Under the pieces are notes generated by a model. It did not search any database, was not told the DNA's origin, and worked only from the letters and a program-made list of their open reading frames with translations. This document shows positions 18,386-26,286 of a stretch of DNA of 64,000 nucleotides, piece after piece. Made by a program: the position numbers and the translations under genes. This DNA comes from an uncultured Bacteroidales bacterium (GTDB taxonomy: Bacteria > Bacteroidota > Bacteroidia > Bacteroidales > UBA932), in NCBI GenBank assembly GCA_900316675.1, contig ONDR01000008.1, forward strand, positions 1 to 64,000, read 5' to 3'. Numbering within the stretch: position 1 is the stretch's first letter; the number at the start of each line of letters is the position of its first letter.

Positions 18386-19249
18386 ATGAAACTATCCAAT
18401 ATAGAGCTTGCAATTGAGGTGGCCGAACACGGTGCCGAACTGGTCAGCCTGGTATGCGGCGGCCGCGAATATATGTGGAATGCAGACCCCGTTTTCTGGA
18501 ACCGTCATGCACCAATCCTCTTCCCGGCGGTGGGCAAACCCTTCAACAAAGAGGTTCGCATCGGCGGTAAGGTCCGCCCCATGGGCCAGCACGGCTTCGC
18601 CCGCGACTGCGAATTCAAAGAAATCGGGCCCGGCCTGATGAGAATGATCGATGACGGCAGTCATGCAGAGTCCTATCCGTATAAGTACATACTTGAGGCG
18701 GAGTATCGTCTTGACGGCAGGAAGGTCATCATTACCTGGACTGCTAAGAATGTAGGGGAGGAAGACATGTACGCCCAGATTGGCGCCCATCCCGGCTTTA
18801 TGCTGCCCGATTACAAGCCCGCAGACGAGCTTCACGGCTACATAAGGTATTACGACAAGGAGGGCAGGGCGGTTAGCCCCGTAGAGATATCCGAATTGGA
18901 TGGCGGTAACCGAGTGCCTCACGCAGCACCGGTTCAGTTCCCGGCCGAGATGCCTGTCAAATCCGACACCTTCAACCGCGACGCCCTTATTTTTGAGGAC
19001 GGTCAGGTGACCAAGGCTGTGCTTTGCGACAAGGAAGGCAAGCCCGTGCTGAGCGTTGACTGCCCCCAGGCCCAGGCTTACGGCATATGGGCTCCCAAGA
19101 AGGAAGGCTGTCCCTTTGTATGCCTCGAACCCTGGTGCGGAATCTGCGACGCTAAGGACTATACCGGCGACATATCAGGCCGAACCTACGTTCACCGGAT
19201 CGCGCCCGGGGACAAGTACACGTTTACGTATATTATCACAATCGAATAA
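18386..19249 (+). CDS. Aldose 1-epimerase family protein
   Basis: A galactose-mutarotase-fold protein of 287 residues, closer to the LacX/YihR-type group than to classical GalM. Visible features are the AHGAEL-like start (EHGAELVSLVCGGREYMWN), RHAPILFPAVGK, the His in QHGFARDCEF and AQIGAHPGFMLP, and a late acidic site in CLEPWCG. The sugar substrate is unknown. The ATG at 18386 follows TATCTTTG (18358-18365); the long upstream extension overlaps the tpiA promoter side and is rejected. Confidence 0.88.
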   Translation: MKLSNIELAIEVAEHGAELVSLVCGGREYMWNADPVFWNRHAPILFPAVGKPFNKEVRIGGKVRPMGQHGFARDCEFKEIGPGLMRMIDDGSHAESYPYKYILEAEYRLDGRKVIITWTAKNVGEEDMYAQIGAHPGFMLPDYKPADELHGYIRYYDKEGRAVSPVEISELDGGNRVPHAAPVQFPAEMPVKSDTFNRDALIFEDGQVTKAVLCDKEGKPVLSVDCPQAQAYGIWAPKKEGCPFVCLEPWCGICDAKDYTGDISGRTYVHRIAPGDKYTFTYIITIE

Positions 19250-19250
19250 C

Positions 19251-19286
19251 AAAAATAAAGGAGCCCTTTCGGACACCTTTATTTTT
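19251..19286. terminator. Bidirectional terminator
   Basis: AAAAATAAAGG…CCTTTATTTTTT forms a stem with A-rich and T-rich ends between two convergent genes. It would serve both the epimerase-like gene and the histone-like gene. Confidence 0.75.
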
Positions 19287-19300
19287 TGTCTGATTGAAGC

Positions 19301-19474
19301 TTATTTTGCAGCCTCTACAGAAGCCTTACGGAACTCTTTGAGATCTTTCATAAGTTCAAGAGCAACCTTACGTGCGCGAGCACCTGCAGCCTTGTTACCC
19401 TTAACTACCTGAGCGTCTGCGTTAACAGCGAAGAGTTCGCAATTAGCTTTAATTTTCTCTACGAGAGCTTTCAT
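19301..19474 (-). CDS. Histone H1-like (Hc1 family) DNA-binding protein
   Basis: A small basic protein of 57 residues (MKALVEKIKANCELF…, NKAAGARARKVALELMKDLKEFRKAS, ending VEAAK). It matches the short Bacteroidetes histone H1/Hc1-like family that binds DNA and compacts the nucleoid. It is below common gene-length cut-offs and easily missed. It is a single gene with its own 3' terminator. Confidence 0.88.
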   Translation of the reverse strand: MKALVEKIKANCELFAVNADAQVVKGNKAAGARARKVALELMKDLKEFRKASVEAAK

Positions 19475-19620
19475 GATTGTGTTGTTTTAAAGGTGAATAC
19501 TTTTTTAACCGTCTGCAAGTTAAGATTTTGCATAAATAAATGCAAGAAAAACGTTTAAATTTTGCAAAATATTCAAGCGAAATAAGTAAAAAATGGTATT
19601 TCTAATTACAAAAATGCAAC

Positions 19621-20187
19621 TTATTCTTTCGTATTAACGGTGTTCATGGCTCTCTGGGCAGAGTCTAGAGCGAATGTCTTGACCCCTCCAATCACCTTTT
19701 TAGCCAACTGAGGCAGTGTTTCGAGCTCTTCCGGAGACAGTTTTCCAAGCACAAAATCTATCTGTTCTCCGTGTTGAAAATTGTTACCTATACCCATTCG
19801 GATTCTGGTGAATTCGGAGCTTTCAAGCGTGGCGATAATGTGCTTTAGACCATTGTGTCCTCCGTCGCTTCCGCGGGTCTTCATGCGAAGGGTTCCGAAG
19901 GGCAGGTTAAGGTCGTCGCAAATGACCACAATCTGCTCTATGGGAATGGAAAGCTTGTTCATCCAGTAGCGGACTGCATTGCCGCTCAGGTTCATGTATG
20001 TAGAAGGTTTAAGCAGCCAGAACTGGCAGCCTTTGAAGTTTACGCACGCAACGTCTCCGTACCTTTCGGTCTTGAACACGACATCGGCGTCCCCGGCCCA
20101 TTGGTCAAGAACCATAAAGCCCATGTTATGCCTTGTCTGCGCATATTCCGGGCCGATATTGCCTAAGCCTGCTACAAGATACCTCAT
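19621..20187 (-). CDS. pth: Peptidyl-tRNA hydrolase
   Basis: It frees tRNA from peptidyl-tRNA that drops off ribosomes. The start MRYLVAGLGNIGPEYAQTRHNMGFMVLD matches the family with the catalytic His in RHNMGF. The mid-region DDLNLPFGTLRMKTRGSDGGHNGLK is the second signature. The frame is open to 20292, which would add 35 residues, but that stretch contains a strong hairpin followed by TTTTG and does not match the family. The ATG at 20187 (188 residues, normal length) is preferred. Confidence 0.93.
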   Translation of the reverse strand: MRYLVAGLGNIGPEYAQTRHNMGFMVLDQWAGDADVVFKTERYGDVACVNFKGCQFWLLKPSTYMNLSGNAVRYWMNKLSIPIEQIVVICDDLNLPFGTLRMKTRGSDGGHNGLKHIIATLESSEFTRIRMGIGNNFQHGEQIDFVLGKLSPEELETLPQLAKKVIGGVKTFALDSAQRAMNTVNTKE

Positions 20188-20233
20188 TGATACGTCAACG
20201 CTTTGCGGAGCTTCTTCCTTTTTAGTTTCAAAA

Positions 20234-20270
20234 GCCGCCTGCTGCTCTTTGTGGGAGCAAAACAGGCGGC
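20234..20270 (-). terminator. Hairpin after rplY, inside the rejected pth extension
   Basis: The minus strand reads GCCGCCTG…GCTC, a 7-nt loop, GAGC…CAGGCGGC and then TTTTGAAAC. The stem is about 12 bp with a small bulge. It would end or attenuate transcription between rplY and pth. Confidence 0.6.
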
Positions 20271-20294
20271 ATAAAAATTTAGCAAGTGCCATTA

Positions 20295-20870
20295 TTACTC
20301 AGCTGCAGGAGCTGCCTGGGCGCTCTGGCGGGTAGCCTTAACGCCGCAGATGATGGTGGACTTAGGGTTGAGGATGGTAATATCCTCATACTTAAGGTCA
20401 CCTGCAACGATGTTCTCGCCGATACCAAGCTTGGTGATGTCTACATCAAGCTGGTCAGGGAGGTTCTTCATAAGAGCGCTGATGCGAAGCTCGCGTACGT
20501 TCTTAACGAATTTACCACCGGCCTGAACACCTGCTGCGTGTCCTGTGATGTTGAGCGGCACCTTGATTGCGATGGGCTTCTCTTCGTTTACCTGGAGGAA
20601 GTCTACGTGGAGGCAAACGTCCTCGATGGGGTGGAACTGAAGCTCGTGTACAACTGCTGTGTACTTCTTGCCGTCAAGTACAAGGTCTACGATGTAAGAT
20701 GCAGGAGTGTGGGTAAGACCCTTGAGATCCTTGGCATCAACAGTGAAAAGAACGTTCTCAAGTCCAAGACCGTAAAGGTTGCAAGGAACGAGACCCTGTG
20801 CGCGGATAGCCTTGATGGCTGCTTTGTTGCCAACCTGACGAAGCTGGCCCTTCAACTCAAAATGCTTCAT
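20295..20870 (-). CDS. rplY: Ribosomal protein L25 (Ctc form)
   Basis: A 5S-rRNA-binding 50S protein of 191 residues, the long general-stress (Ctc/TL5) form with two domains. It begins MKHFELKGQLRQVGNKAAIKAIRAQGLVP. The C-terminal β-domain includes HVDFLQVNEEKPIAIKVPLN. It ends in an Ala-rich tail. It lies upstream of pth, a common pairing. Confidence 0.95.
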   Translation of the reverse strand: MKHFELKGQLRQVGNKAAIKAIRAQGLVPCNLYGLGLENVLFTVDAKDLKGLTHTPASYIVDLVLDGKKYTAVVHELQFHPIEDVCLHVDFLQVNEEKPIAIKVPLNITGHAAGVQAGGKFVKNVRELRISALMKNLPDQLDVDITKLGIGENIVAGDLKYEDITILNPKSTIICGVKATRQSAQAAPAAE

Positions 20871-20925
20871 AATTAATTGATTTAAAATGTGTTACTCAGT
20901 CTGCTAAGGGCAGACCCCATTGCAC

Positions 20926-20945
20926 CAAAAGCCCTTTGGCTTTTA
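20926..20945 (-). terminator. Terminator after the oxidoreductase operon
   Basis: AAAAGCC / GGCTTTT stem with a short loop about 40 bp downstream of the gamma-subunit stop. The minus strand ends in CTTTTGG. Confidence 0.5.
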
Positions 20946-20982
20946 ATTGGGACCGCAAAGTTAATGAATATTTTTTTATATC

Positions 20983-21525
20983 CTACTGTTTTTCAATAAT
21001 TTCCATTCCCTTGCGGATAGCCTCTTCGTTCATCGGGATAAGGTGATGATGACGCTCCGGAAGAGTCTTGCGCAGCGCCTTAAGGACGCTCTCAATTGAA
21101 ACTACCGGATGAATCTTGAGCAAGCCGCCCAGAACCATCATATTGAACACCTTGATCATATTGAGCGCAGCGGCTGTATCCATTGCATCGATACGGTAAA
21201 CGTTGATATCCTTGCGGGTAGGAGGAACATTGATTCCGTAGCCGTCGTAGATGAGCGTACCGCCTGGCTTAACCTTAGACTCGAACTTCTCCAGCGAAGG
21301 CTGGTTAAGGACGATGGCTGTGTCGTAGCTGCTGAGGATAGGAGAGGAAACGGGATCGTCGCTGACGATAACGGTAACGTTTGCGGTACCGCCGCGCTGC
21401 TCCGGGCCGTAAGCCGGCATCCAAGTAACCTCCTTATCTTCCATAAGACCTGCGTAAGCAAGGATCTTTCCCATTGAGAGGACGCCCTGTCCTCCAAAGC
21501 CTGATATGATAATTTCCTGTGTCAT
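20983..21525 (-). CDS. 2-oxoacid:ferredoxin oxidoreductase, gamma subunit
   Basis: The gamma subunit (180 residues) of a four-subunit thiamine-dependent ketoacid:ferredoxin oxidoreductase. The family start (EIIISGFGGQGVLSMGKILAYAG) and the conserved PEQRGGTANVTVIVSD are present. It is the last gene of the operon. With the neighbouring butyrate kinase and branched-chain aminotransferase, the likely substrates are branched 2-oxoacids, giving acyl-CoA, CO2 and reduced ferredoxin. Confidence 0.93.
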   Translation of the reverse strand: MTQEIIISGFGGQGVLSMGKILAYAGLMEDKEVTWMPAYGPEQRGGTANVTVIVSDDPVSSPILSSYDTAIVLNQPSLEKFESKVKPGGTLIYDGYGINVPPTRKDINVYRIDAMDTAAALNMIKVFNMMVLGGLLKIHPVVSIESVLKALRKTLPERHHHLIPMNEEAIRKGMEIIEKQ

Positions 21526-21540
21526 AGAGCTTTCTGTTTA

Positions 21541-22305
21541 TTAACCGTTATCCTTGAGGTCTCCCAGCGGGTAGAACGGGAACATGTTCTCTTCCATCCA
21601 CTTGTTTGCTTTGTCAGGAGACATTCTCCAGTTGGTATTGCAGGTAGAAACGATCTCTACCAGGTTGGAACCCTTGCCCTGCATTGAGTACTCGAATGCC
21701 TTCCTGATAGCCTTTTTAGCCTTGAGGATGGCAGCTACGCTCTGAACGGACTGACGTGTTACGTAGCAGGTACCCTGCAGACCGACGGCGATATCGGCCA
21801 TCTTGAGCGGATATCCGTGAAGCTCCGGAACGCGGCCGTAAGGGCAGGTGACGGTCTTCATGCCAAGCAGTGTGGTAGGAGCCATCTGGCCGCCTGTCAT
21901 ACCGTAAATGGCATTGTTGATGAAGATGATGGTGATATTCTCACCCCTGTTCAGGGCGTGGATGGTTTCTGCCGTGCCGATGCAGGCGAGGTCTCCGTCA
22001 CCCTGATATGTGAAGACAAGGCGGTCCGGCCACAGACGCTTAACTGCGCTTGCAACTGCCGGAGCACGGCCGTGTGCGGCCTCCTGCCAGTCTACATCAA
22101 TATATTTGTAGGCAAAAACGGCGCAACCTACAGGAGAGATTGCAATGGTTTTGTCTGTCATACCCATCTCTGCGATGACCTCGGAGACGAGTTTGTGCAC
22201 AACGCCGTGGCTACAGCCGGGGCAGTAGTGCATAGGTACGTCATTAAGCAGTTCCGGTTTGCGGTAAACGATGTTCTCCGGCTGCATTATTTCTTCTTTT
22301 GTCAT
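21541..22305 (-). CDS. 2-oxoacid:ferredoxin oxidoreductase, beta (TPP-binding) subunit
   Basis: The thiamine-pyrophosphate-binding subunit, 254 residues. The TPP/Mg2+ motif runs from GDGDLACIGTAETIHALNRG to NNAIYGMTGGQM. The N-terminal MHYCPGCSHGVVHKL carries the conserved CPGCxH. It lies between the alpha and gamma genes with gaps of about 12-15 bp. Confidence 0.95.
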   Translation of the reverse strand: MTKEEIMQPENIVYRKPELLNDVPMHYCPGCSHGVVHKLVSEVIAEMGMTDKTIAISPVGCAVFAYKYIDVDWQEAAHGRAPAVASAVKRLWPDRLVFTYQGDGDLACIGTAETIHALNRGENITIIFINNAIYGMTGGQMAPTTLLGMKTVTCPYGRVPELHGYPLKMADIAVGLQGTCYVTRQSVQSVAAILKAKKAIRKAFEYSMQGKGSNLVEIVSTCNTNWRMSPDKANKWMEENMFPFYPLGDLKDNG

Positions 22306-22317
22306 AGCGCTCAGGGT

Positions 22318-23400
22318 TTAGAGGGTCATTTTCTTGATTTCTTCTACAACTTCCTCGGGCTCCGGGATGATACCGCCCAGACGGCCGTACCACTTGACGG
22401 GAACCTTGCATTCAACTGCCAGGCGGATGTCTTCTACCATCTGGCCTGCGTTGATTTCAAGAGAAAGGATACCTTTGACCTTCTTTCCCAGTTCTGCGAT
22501 GCGCTTTGAAGGGAAAGGCCACAGGGTGATAGGACGCAGAAGGCCAACCTTGATGCCCTGTTCGCGGGCGATGGAGATAACCTTCTTAGAGATACGTGCT
22601 GCGCTGCCGAAGGCAACGATCAGATAATCTGCATCTTCTGTCATGTACTCTTCGTAGCGGACCTCTTTTTCCTGAATTACTTTGTACTTGGCCTGGAGGC
22701 GAAGGTTTACCTTCTCCATTTCTTCAGATACAAGTGCAAGTGATGTTATGACGTTGGGCTTGCGCATGCCGATGCGGCCTGTAGTGGCCCAGGGGCACTC
22801 TTTTGCAAGCTCTTCTTCTGTACGGCGGGGTTTGAAAGGAGGCAGTACAACCTTTTCCATCATCTGACCGATGGCACCGTCGCTCAGTATCATGGCCGGG
22901 TTGCGATAGCGGAATGCCAGTTCAAAGGCAAGGTCTACGAAGTCTGCCATCTCCTGAACCGATGCCGGTGCAAGGGTTATAAGCTTATAGTCTCCGTGGC
23001 CGCCACCCTTGACGGTCTGGAAGTAGTCTGCCTGGCTGGGCTGGATGGTTCCAAGGCCGGGGCCTCCGCGGGAAACGTTAACAATAAGGCAGGGCAGCTC
23101 TGCGCCTGCAAGGTAAGAGATGCCTTCCTGCATAAGGCTGACGCCCGGTGATGAAGACGAAGTCATTACTCTCTTGCCGGATGCTGCGCCGCCGTAAACC
23201 ATGTTTATGGAAGCGACCTCGCTTTCTGCCTGGAGAACTACCATGCCGGTGGTCTCCCAGGGTTTTTCTGCGGCCAGGGTTTCAAGTACCTCTGACTGAG
23301 GGGTAATAGGGTAGCCAAAGTAACCGTCGCAGCCGCAACGGATGGCGGCATGGGCAATGGCCTCATTGCCTTTCATCAAGGTGATTTCTTTCTCTGCCAT
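22318..23400 (-). CDS. vorB: 2-oxoacid:ferredoxin oxidoreductase, alpha subunit (VorB-like)
   Basis: The fused alpha subunit, 360 residues. The start LMKGNEAIAHAAIRCGCDGYFGYPITPQSE and the segment ASGKRVMTSSSSPGVSLMQEGISY correspond to the VorB (3-methyl-2-oxobutanoate) group rather than to pyruvate enzymes. GPGLGTIQPSQADYFQTVKGGGHGDY is also characteristic. The gene order ferredoxin-alpha-beta-gamma is standard. Specificity for branched ketoacids is inferred from family likeness and from ilvE and buk upstream; a 2-oxoglutarate enzyme is the alternative. Confidence 0.9.
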   Translation of the reverse strand: MAEKEITLMKGNEAIAHAAIRCGCDGYFGYPITPQSEVLETLAAEKPWETTGMVVLQAESEVASINMVYGGAASGKRVMTSSSSPGVSLMQEGISYLAGAELPCLIVNVSRGGPGLGTIQPSQADYFQTVKGGGHGDYKLITLAPASVQEMADFVDLAFELAFRYRNPAMILSDGAIGQMMEKVVLPPFKPRRTEEELAKECPWATTGRIGMRKPNVITSLALVSEEMEKVNLRLQAKYKVIQEKEVRYEEYMTEDADYLIVAFGSAARISKKVISIAREQGIKVGLLRPITLWPFPSKRIAELGKKVKGILSLEINAGQMVEDIRLAVECKVPVKWYGRLGGIIPEPEEVVEEIKKMTL

Positions 23401-23402
23401 GA

Positions 23403-23633
23403 TTAATCCTCCTTTTTACGGTAAACGGTAATACATCCGTCCGGGCATACTATTGCGCAGGATGAACATCCCGTGCAGGTGTCTTCCAGGACGGTTTCAG
23501 CATAGTTGTAACCCTTTTGGTTGACGTTCTTTGTCGTCAGGGCCAGCACCTTGAAGGGGCAGGCGACAACGCACAAGCCGCAGCCTTTGCAGCGCTCGAT
23601 GTCTACCAGGGTAGCTCCTTTCATCTTTGCCAT
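23403..23633 (-). CDS. 2[4Fe-4S] ferredoxin subunit of the oxidoreductase
   Basis: A 76-residue polyferredoxin with two CxxCxxCxxxCP clusters (CKGCGLCVVACP and CTGCSSCAIVCP). It is the delta subunit carrying electrons from the TPP enzyme to free ferredoxin. It is 2 bp from the alpha gene. Confidence 0.95.
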   Translation of the reverse strand: MAKMKGATLVDIERCKGCGLCVVACPFKVLALTTKNVNQKGYNYAETVLEDTCTGCSSCAIVCPDGCITVYRKKED

Positions 23634-23669
23634 ATATCCTTATGTTTTAGTTGTTGTGTTCCGTTATTC

Positions 23670-23687
23670 CTACACACCGGTGTGTAG
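23670..23687. promoter_or_regulatory. 18-bp perfect palindrome CTACACACCGGTGTGTAG
   Basis: It lies just after the TPR gene stop and 37 bp before the ferredoxin gene, inside the buk-ilvE-TPR-vor run. It is either an operator for a dimeric regulator or a small RNA hairpin. No regulator gene is nearby. No T-tract follows, so a terminator is less likely. Confidence 0.45.
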
Positions 23688-23690
23688 TTT

Positions 23691-23960
23691 TCAAGGGTTG
23701 TATAAATCTTTATGGTAGAAGGACAGTATGTTGTTGGCAATCTCCAGGGCGCCGGCGGCGGGGGAGTCCGGATTCATCCGTGTGGCCTCAAGGTAATTGT
23801 TGATAGCCATTTGCCAATTGCCCTTCTTGCGCCAGGCATTGCCAAGCAGGTAATAAAGGTAGTCGTCCATTTTGCCGCCTTTGCTGCGCCAGGCCTCGAT
23901 TTCTTCTATTGCCTGGTCAGCTTTGTTCTCCTGCAAAAGCTTTTCTGCCCGGTCTCTCAT
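23691..23960 (-). CDS. Small tetratricopeptide-repeat protein
   Basis: An 89-residue protein with about two TPR units (KLLQENKADQAIEEIEAWRSKGGK and YYLLGNAWRKKGNWQMAINNYLEATRMNPDSP). It starts directly after the aminotransferase stop and is co-transcribed with it. It has no signal peptide and is probably a protein-protein adaptor. Its role in the pathway is unknown. Confidence 0.75.
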   Translation of the reverse strand: MRDRAEKLLQENKADQAIEEIEAWRSKGGKMDDYLYYLLGNAWRKKGNWQMAINNYLEATRMNPDSPAAGALEIANNILSFYHKDLYNP

Positions 23961-25001
23961 TTATTTTTTGTCTACGAACAGGCACCAGCCGTAGGTATCT
24001 TCCTCAAGGCCTTTCTGGATGCCGATGATTCGGTTGTAAAGCTTGCGGCTTATCTCTCCGCACTCTTCTCCGTAGCTGAAGCTGCGGGTAACTACATCGC
24101 TTTCAAGAGTCTCCTTATCGTCGATGCGGCTGATAGGAGTGATTACAACGGCTGTTCCGCAGGAATTGACTTCGTCGAAGGTGGCAAGCTCATCTACCAT
24201 TACCATTCTGCGCTCTACTTTGAGGCCGAACTCCTTGGCTACTGTGCGAAGGCTCTTGTTGGTGATGGAAGGAAGTACGCTTGAGGAATCAGGGGTGATA
24301 TAGGTGTCCCCTTTGATTGCGAAGAAGTTGGATGAGCCGAATTCCTCTATATGCGTATGGGTTGCGCTGTCAAGGAACAGGAGCTCACGGTAACCTGCGT
24401 TGTGGGCTACGTTGTAGGCATGAAGGCTCTGTGCATAGTTTGCTCCAAGCTTGTATCCGCCGCTGCCGTGGGTTGCGGCACGGTCGTAATTGCGGGACAG
24501 CACTGCGGTACCGGTGCTGAGGCTCTTTGCTCCGGAATAAGTACCTACGCCAGAGCACATTACTACAAACATCACATCCTTGGATGACTTGATGCCAAGG
24601 CCGGGGTTGATGCCGAACAGGACGGGACGCAGGTAAAGCGAAGCGCCGCTCTCGTACGGAGGGATGTGCTCCCAGTTGGCCTGGATGCATCGAACGCACA
24701 TGTCAACGAACATCTCTACTGAAGGGTAGGGCATGTCCAGATATTTTGCGCTGTTAATCATTCGCATAGCGTTTTCTTCCGGACGGAAAAGACGGACTTT
24801 GCCGTCAACGCCCATGAAGGCCTTTGCACCCTCGAAGCAAGAAGGAGCGTAGTGGAATACTCCGGCAAAGCAGTGAAGGCTTAGTTCAAAGTTGGTGCTT
24901 AGCTCCGGTTCTGTCCATACGCCGTCAATGCACTTTGCGGATATGATAGCGTTTGTAGCATAATAGCTGAAAGATCTTTTTGAGTAATCTATGTTGGCCA
25001 T
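23961..25001 (-). CDS. ilvE: Branched-chain amino-acid aminotransferase
   Basis: A PLP enzyme (fold type IV) of 346 residues that interconverts Leu/Ile/Val and their 2-oxoacids. Recognisable parts are CFEGAKAFMGVDGKVRLFRPEENAMRM, the lysine region GGYKLGANYAQSL, and EEFGSSNFFAIKGDTYITP. Its position between buk and the vor genes suggests it feeds branched 2-oxoacids into oxidative decarboxylation as well as biosynthesis. Confidence 0.95.
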   Translation of the reverse strand: MANIDYSKRSFSYYATNAIISAKCIDGVWTEPELSTNFELSLHCFAGVFHYAPSCFEGAKAFMGVDGKVRLFRPEENAMRMINSAKYLDMPYPSVEMFVDMCVRCIQANWEHIPPYESGASLYLRPVLFGINPGLGIKSSKDVMFVVMCSGVGTYSGAKSLSTGTAVLSRNYDRAATHGSGGYKLGANYAQSLHAYNVAHNAGYRELLFLDSATHTHIEEFGSSNFFAIKGDTYITPDSSSVLPSITNKSLRTVAKEFGLKVERRMVMVDELATFDEVNSCGTAVVITPISRIDDKETLESDVVTRSFSYGEECGEISRKLYNRIIGIQKGLEEDTYGWCLFVDKK

Positions 25002-25018
25002 GTTATTAAGATATGTGT

Positions 25019-26185
25019 TTAATCTTCAATAATTCTGTCTTTGTTGTATGTATGGATTTTGGTTGCGCCGGCAAGGATGATGTATCCGTTTTCTGCCAGT
25101 GAACCAAGTTCGTTCTCTCCGGGATAAACCTTGACCGGGGCAACCCAGCTGACCTTTTTGGCGATAGCGTCAGTAATGGTCTTGCTGTATGCAACGCCGC
25201 CGGTAAGTATGATGATATCCACTTTTCCGTCTACCACCGCACCCTGGGCTACGATATACTTGGCGATGTTAAGCACGAAGGCCTTCATGAACACTACGTA
25301 TTCCGGGCGGCCTTCCTGGGCGCGCTGCTCTACGATGCGCATATCGTTGGTGCCGAAGTATGCTACTGCACCGCCGTGGCCGATGAGCTTTTTCTTTATT
25401 TCTTCTTTGGTGTATTTACCGCTGAAGCACATATCGATGAGCGGATAGGGAGGGCAGCAGCCTGCACGTTCCGGGGTGATGGGGCCGTCGCCGCCAAGGC
25501 CATGGGATGTGTCGATAACCTTTCCGCCCCTGTGAAGGGAGATGGTTACTCCGCCGCCCATGTGGCAGATGATGGCCGTGGTGTCTTCTGCCTTGCGGCC
25601 GGTGTCGCGCAAGTACTTACGCATTATAGCCCTGGTGTTGAGGGCATGGAAGAGGGTGTTCCTGTGGAATTCGGGGATGCCTCCTACGTGGCACTCCGGC
25701 AGCATTTCATCTGCCATCGGAGGGTCAGCAACGTAGGCTATGCATTTGCCGAAGCGGGCCTTCAGGCCTTCCTTCTCACGTTTGGCATTGATCTCGTTGG
25801 CAATGTCGTCCCCTATCAAGGCGCTCAGGTTGCAGGCATGATTGCCGTCGCGGCTGGAGGAAAGGACCTCCCTCATATCGTCGTTGACATTGTAAACGCC
25901 GGTTATGCAGGGGGTGAAGAGACCTCCGCGGCACATGACAATGTCTATGTCTTCAAGTTTAACTCCAAGGTCCTTGAGGGCGTCAAGAATGGCTTTGGTG
26001 CGCATCTTGTCCTGCTCCATTACGTTCTTGAACTGTGACAGCTCTTCTACACTGTGCTCCAGTTTGCGGTCAAGGACAACTTCTCCGTCCACGTAATAGC
26101 CGAACTTGGTGGTGATGGATCCGGTATTGACTACCAGGACGTTACCCACCGGGGCCTTTCCGTTTATATTCTCTACTATCTTCAT
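25019..26185 (-). CDS. buk: Butyrate kinase family (branched-chain fatty-acid kinase)
   Basis: An acetokinase-superfamily enzyme of 388 residues that makes ATP from an acyl phosphate. It shows VLVVNTGSITTKFGYY, the MCRGGLFTP loop, CHMGGGVTISLHRGGKVIDTSHGLGGDGPITPERAG and ILTGGVAYS. The ATG at 26185 is preferred because the TTG at 26230 is part of the promoter -7 box. No phosphotransbutyrylase (ptb) gene is adjacent. It is the first gene of the operon with ilvE 17 bp downstream. Confidence 0.93.
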   Translation of the reverse strand: MKIVENINGKAPVGNVLVVNTGSITTKFGYYVDGEVVLDRKLEHSVEELSQFKNVMEQDKMRTKAILDALKDLGVKLEDIDIVMCRGGLFTPCITGVYNVNDDMREVLSSSRDGNHACNLSALIGDDIANEINAKREKEGLKARFGKCIAYVADPPMADEMLPECHVGGIPEFHRNTLFHALNTRAIMRKYLRDTGRKAEDTTAIICHMGGGVTISLHRGGKVIDTSHGLGGDGPITPERAGCCPPYPLIDMCFSGKYTKEEIKKKLIGHGGAVAYFGTNDMRIVEQRAQEGRPEYVVFMKAFVLNIAKYIVAQGAVVDGKVDIIILTGGVAYSKTITDAIAKKVSWVAPVKVYPGENELGSLAENGYIILAGATKIHTYNKDRIIED

Positions 26186-26228
26186 TGGTTCAGGTATGGT
26201 GTTGCCGGTTACTGTTGTTAGTGTTTCC

Positions 26229-26258
26229 AAATATAACCATTTATCTTGGTTTCACCAA
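26229..26258 (-). promoter_or_regulatory. Promoter of the buk-ilvE-TPR-vor operon
   Basis: Minus strand TTG (26258-26256), about 19 bp, TATATTTG (26236-26229) matches the Bacteroidetes consensus. The ATG follows about 44 bp downstream. Confidence 0.65.
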
Positions 26259-26286
26259 CAATTTTTTACAAAAATATGTAAAATGA

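Noticed and set aside
26186..26230. TTG start of butyrate kinase at 26230
   Set aside because: The TTG is part of the TATATTTG -7 box and adds residues not found in the family.
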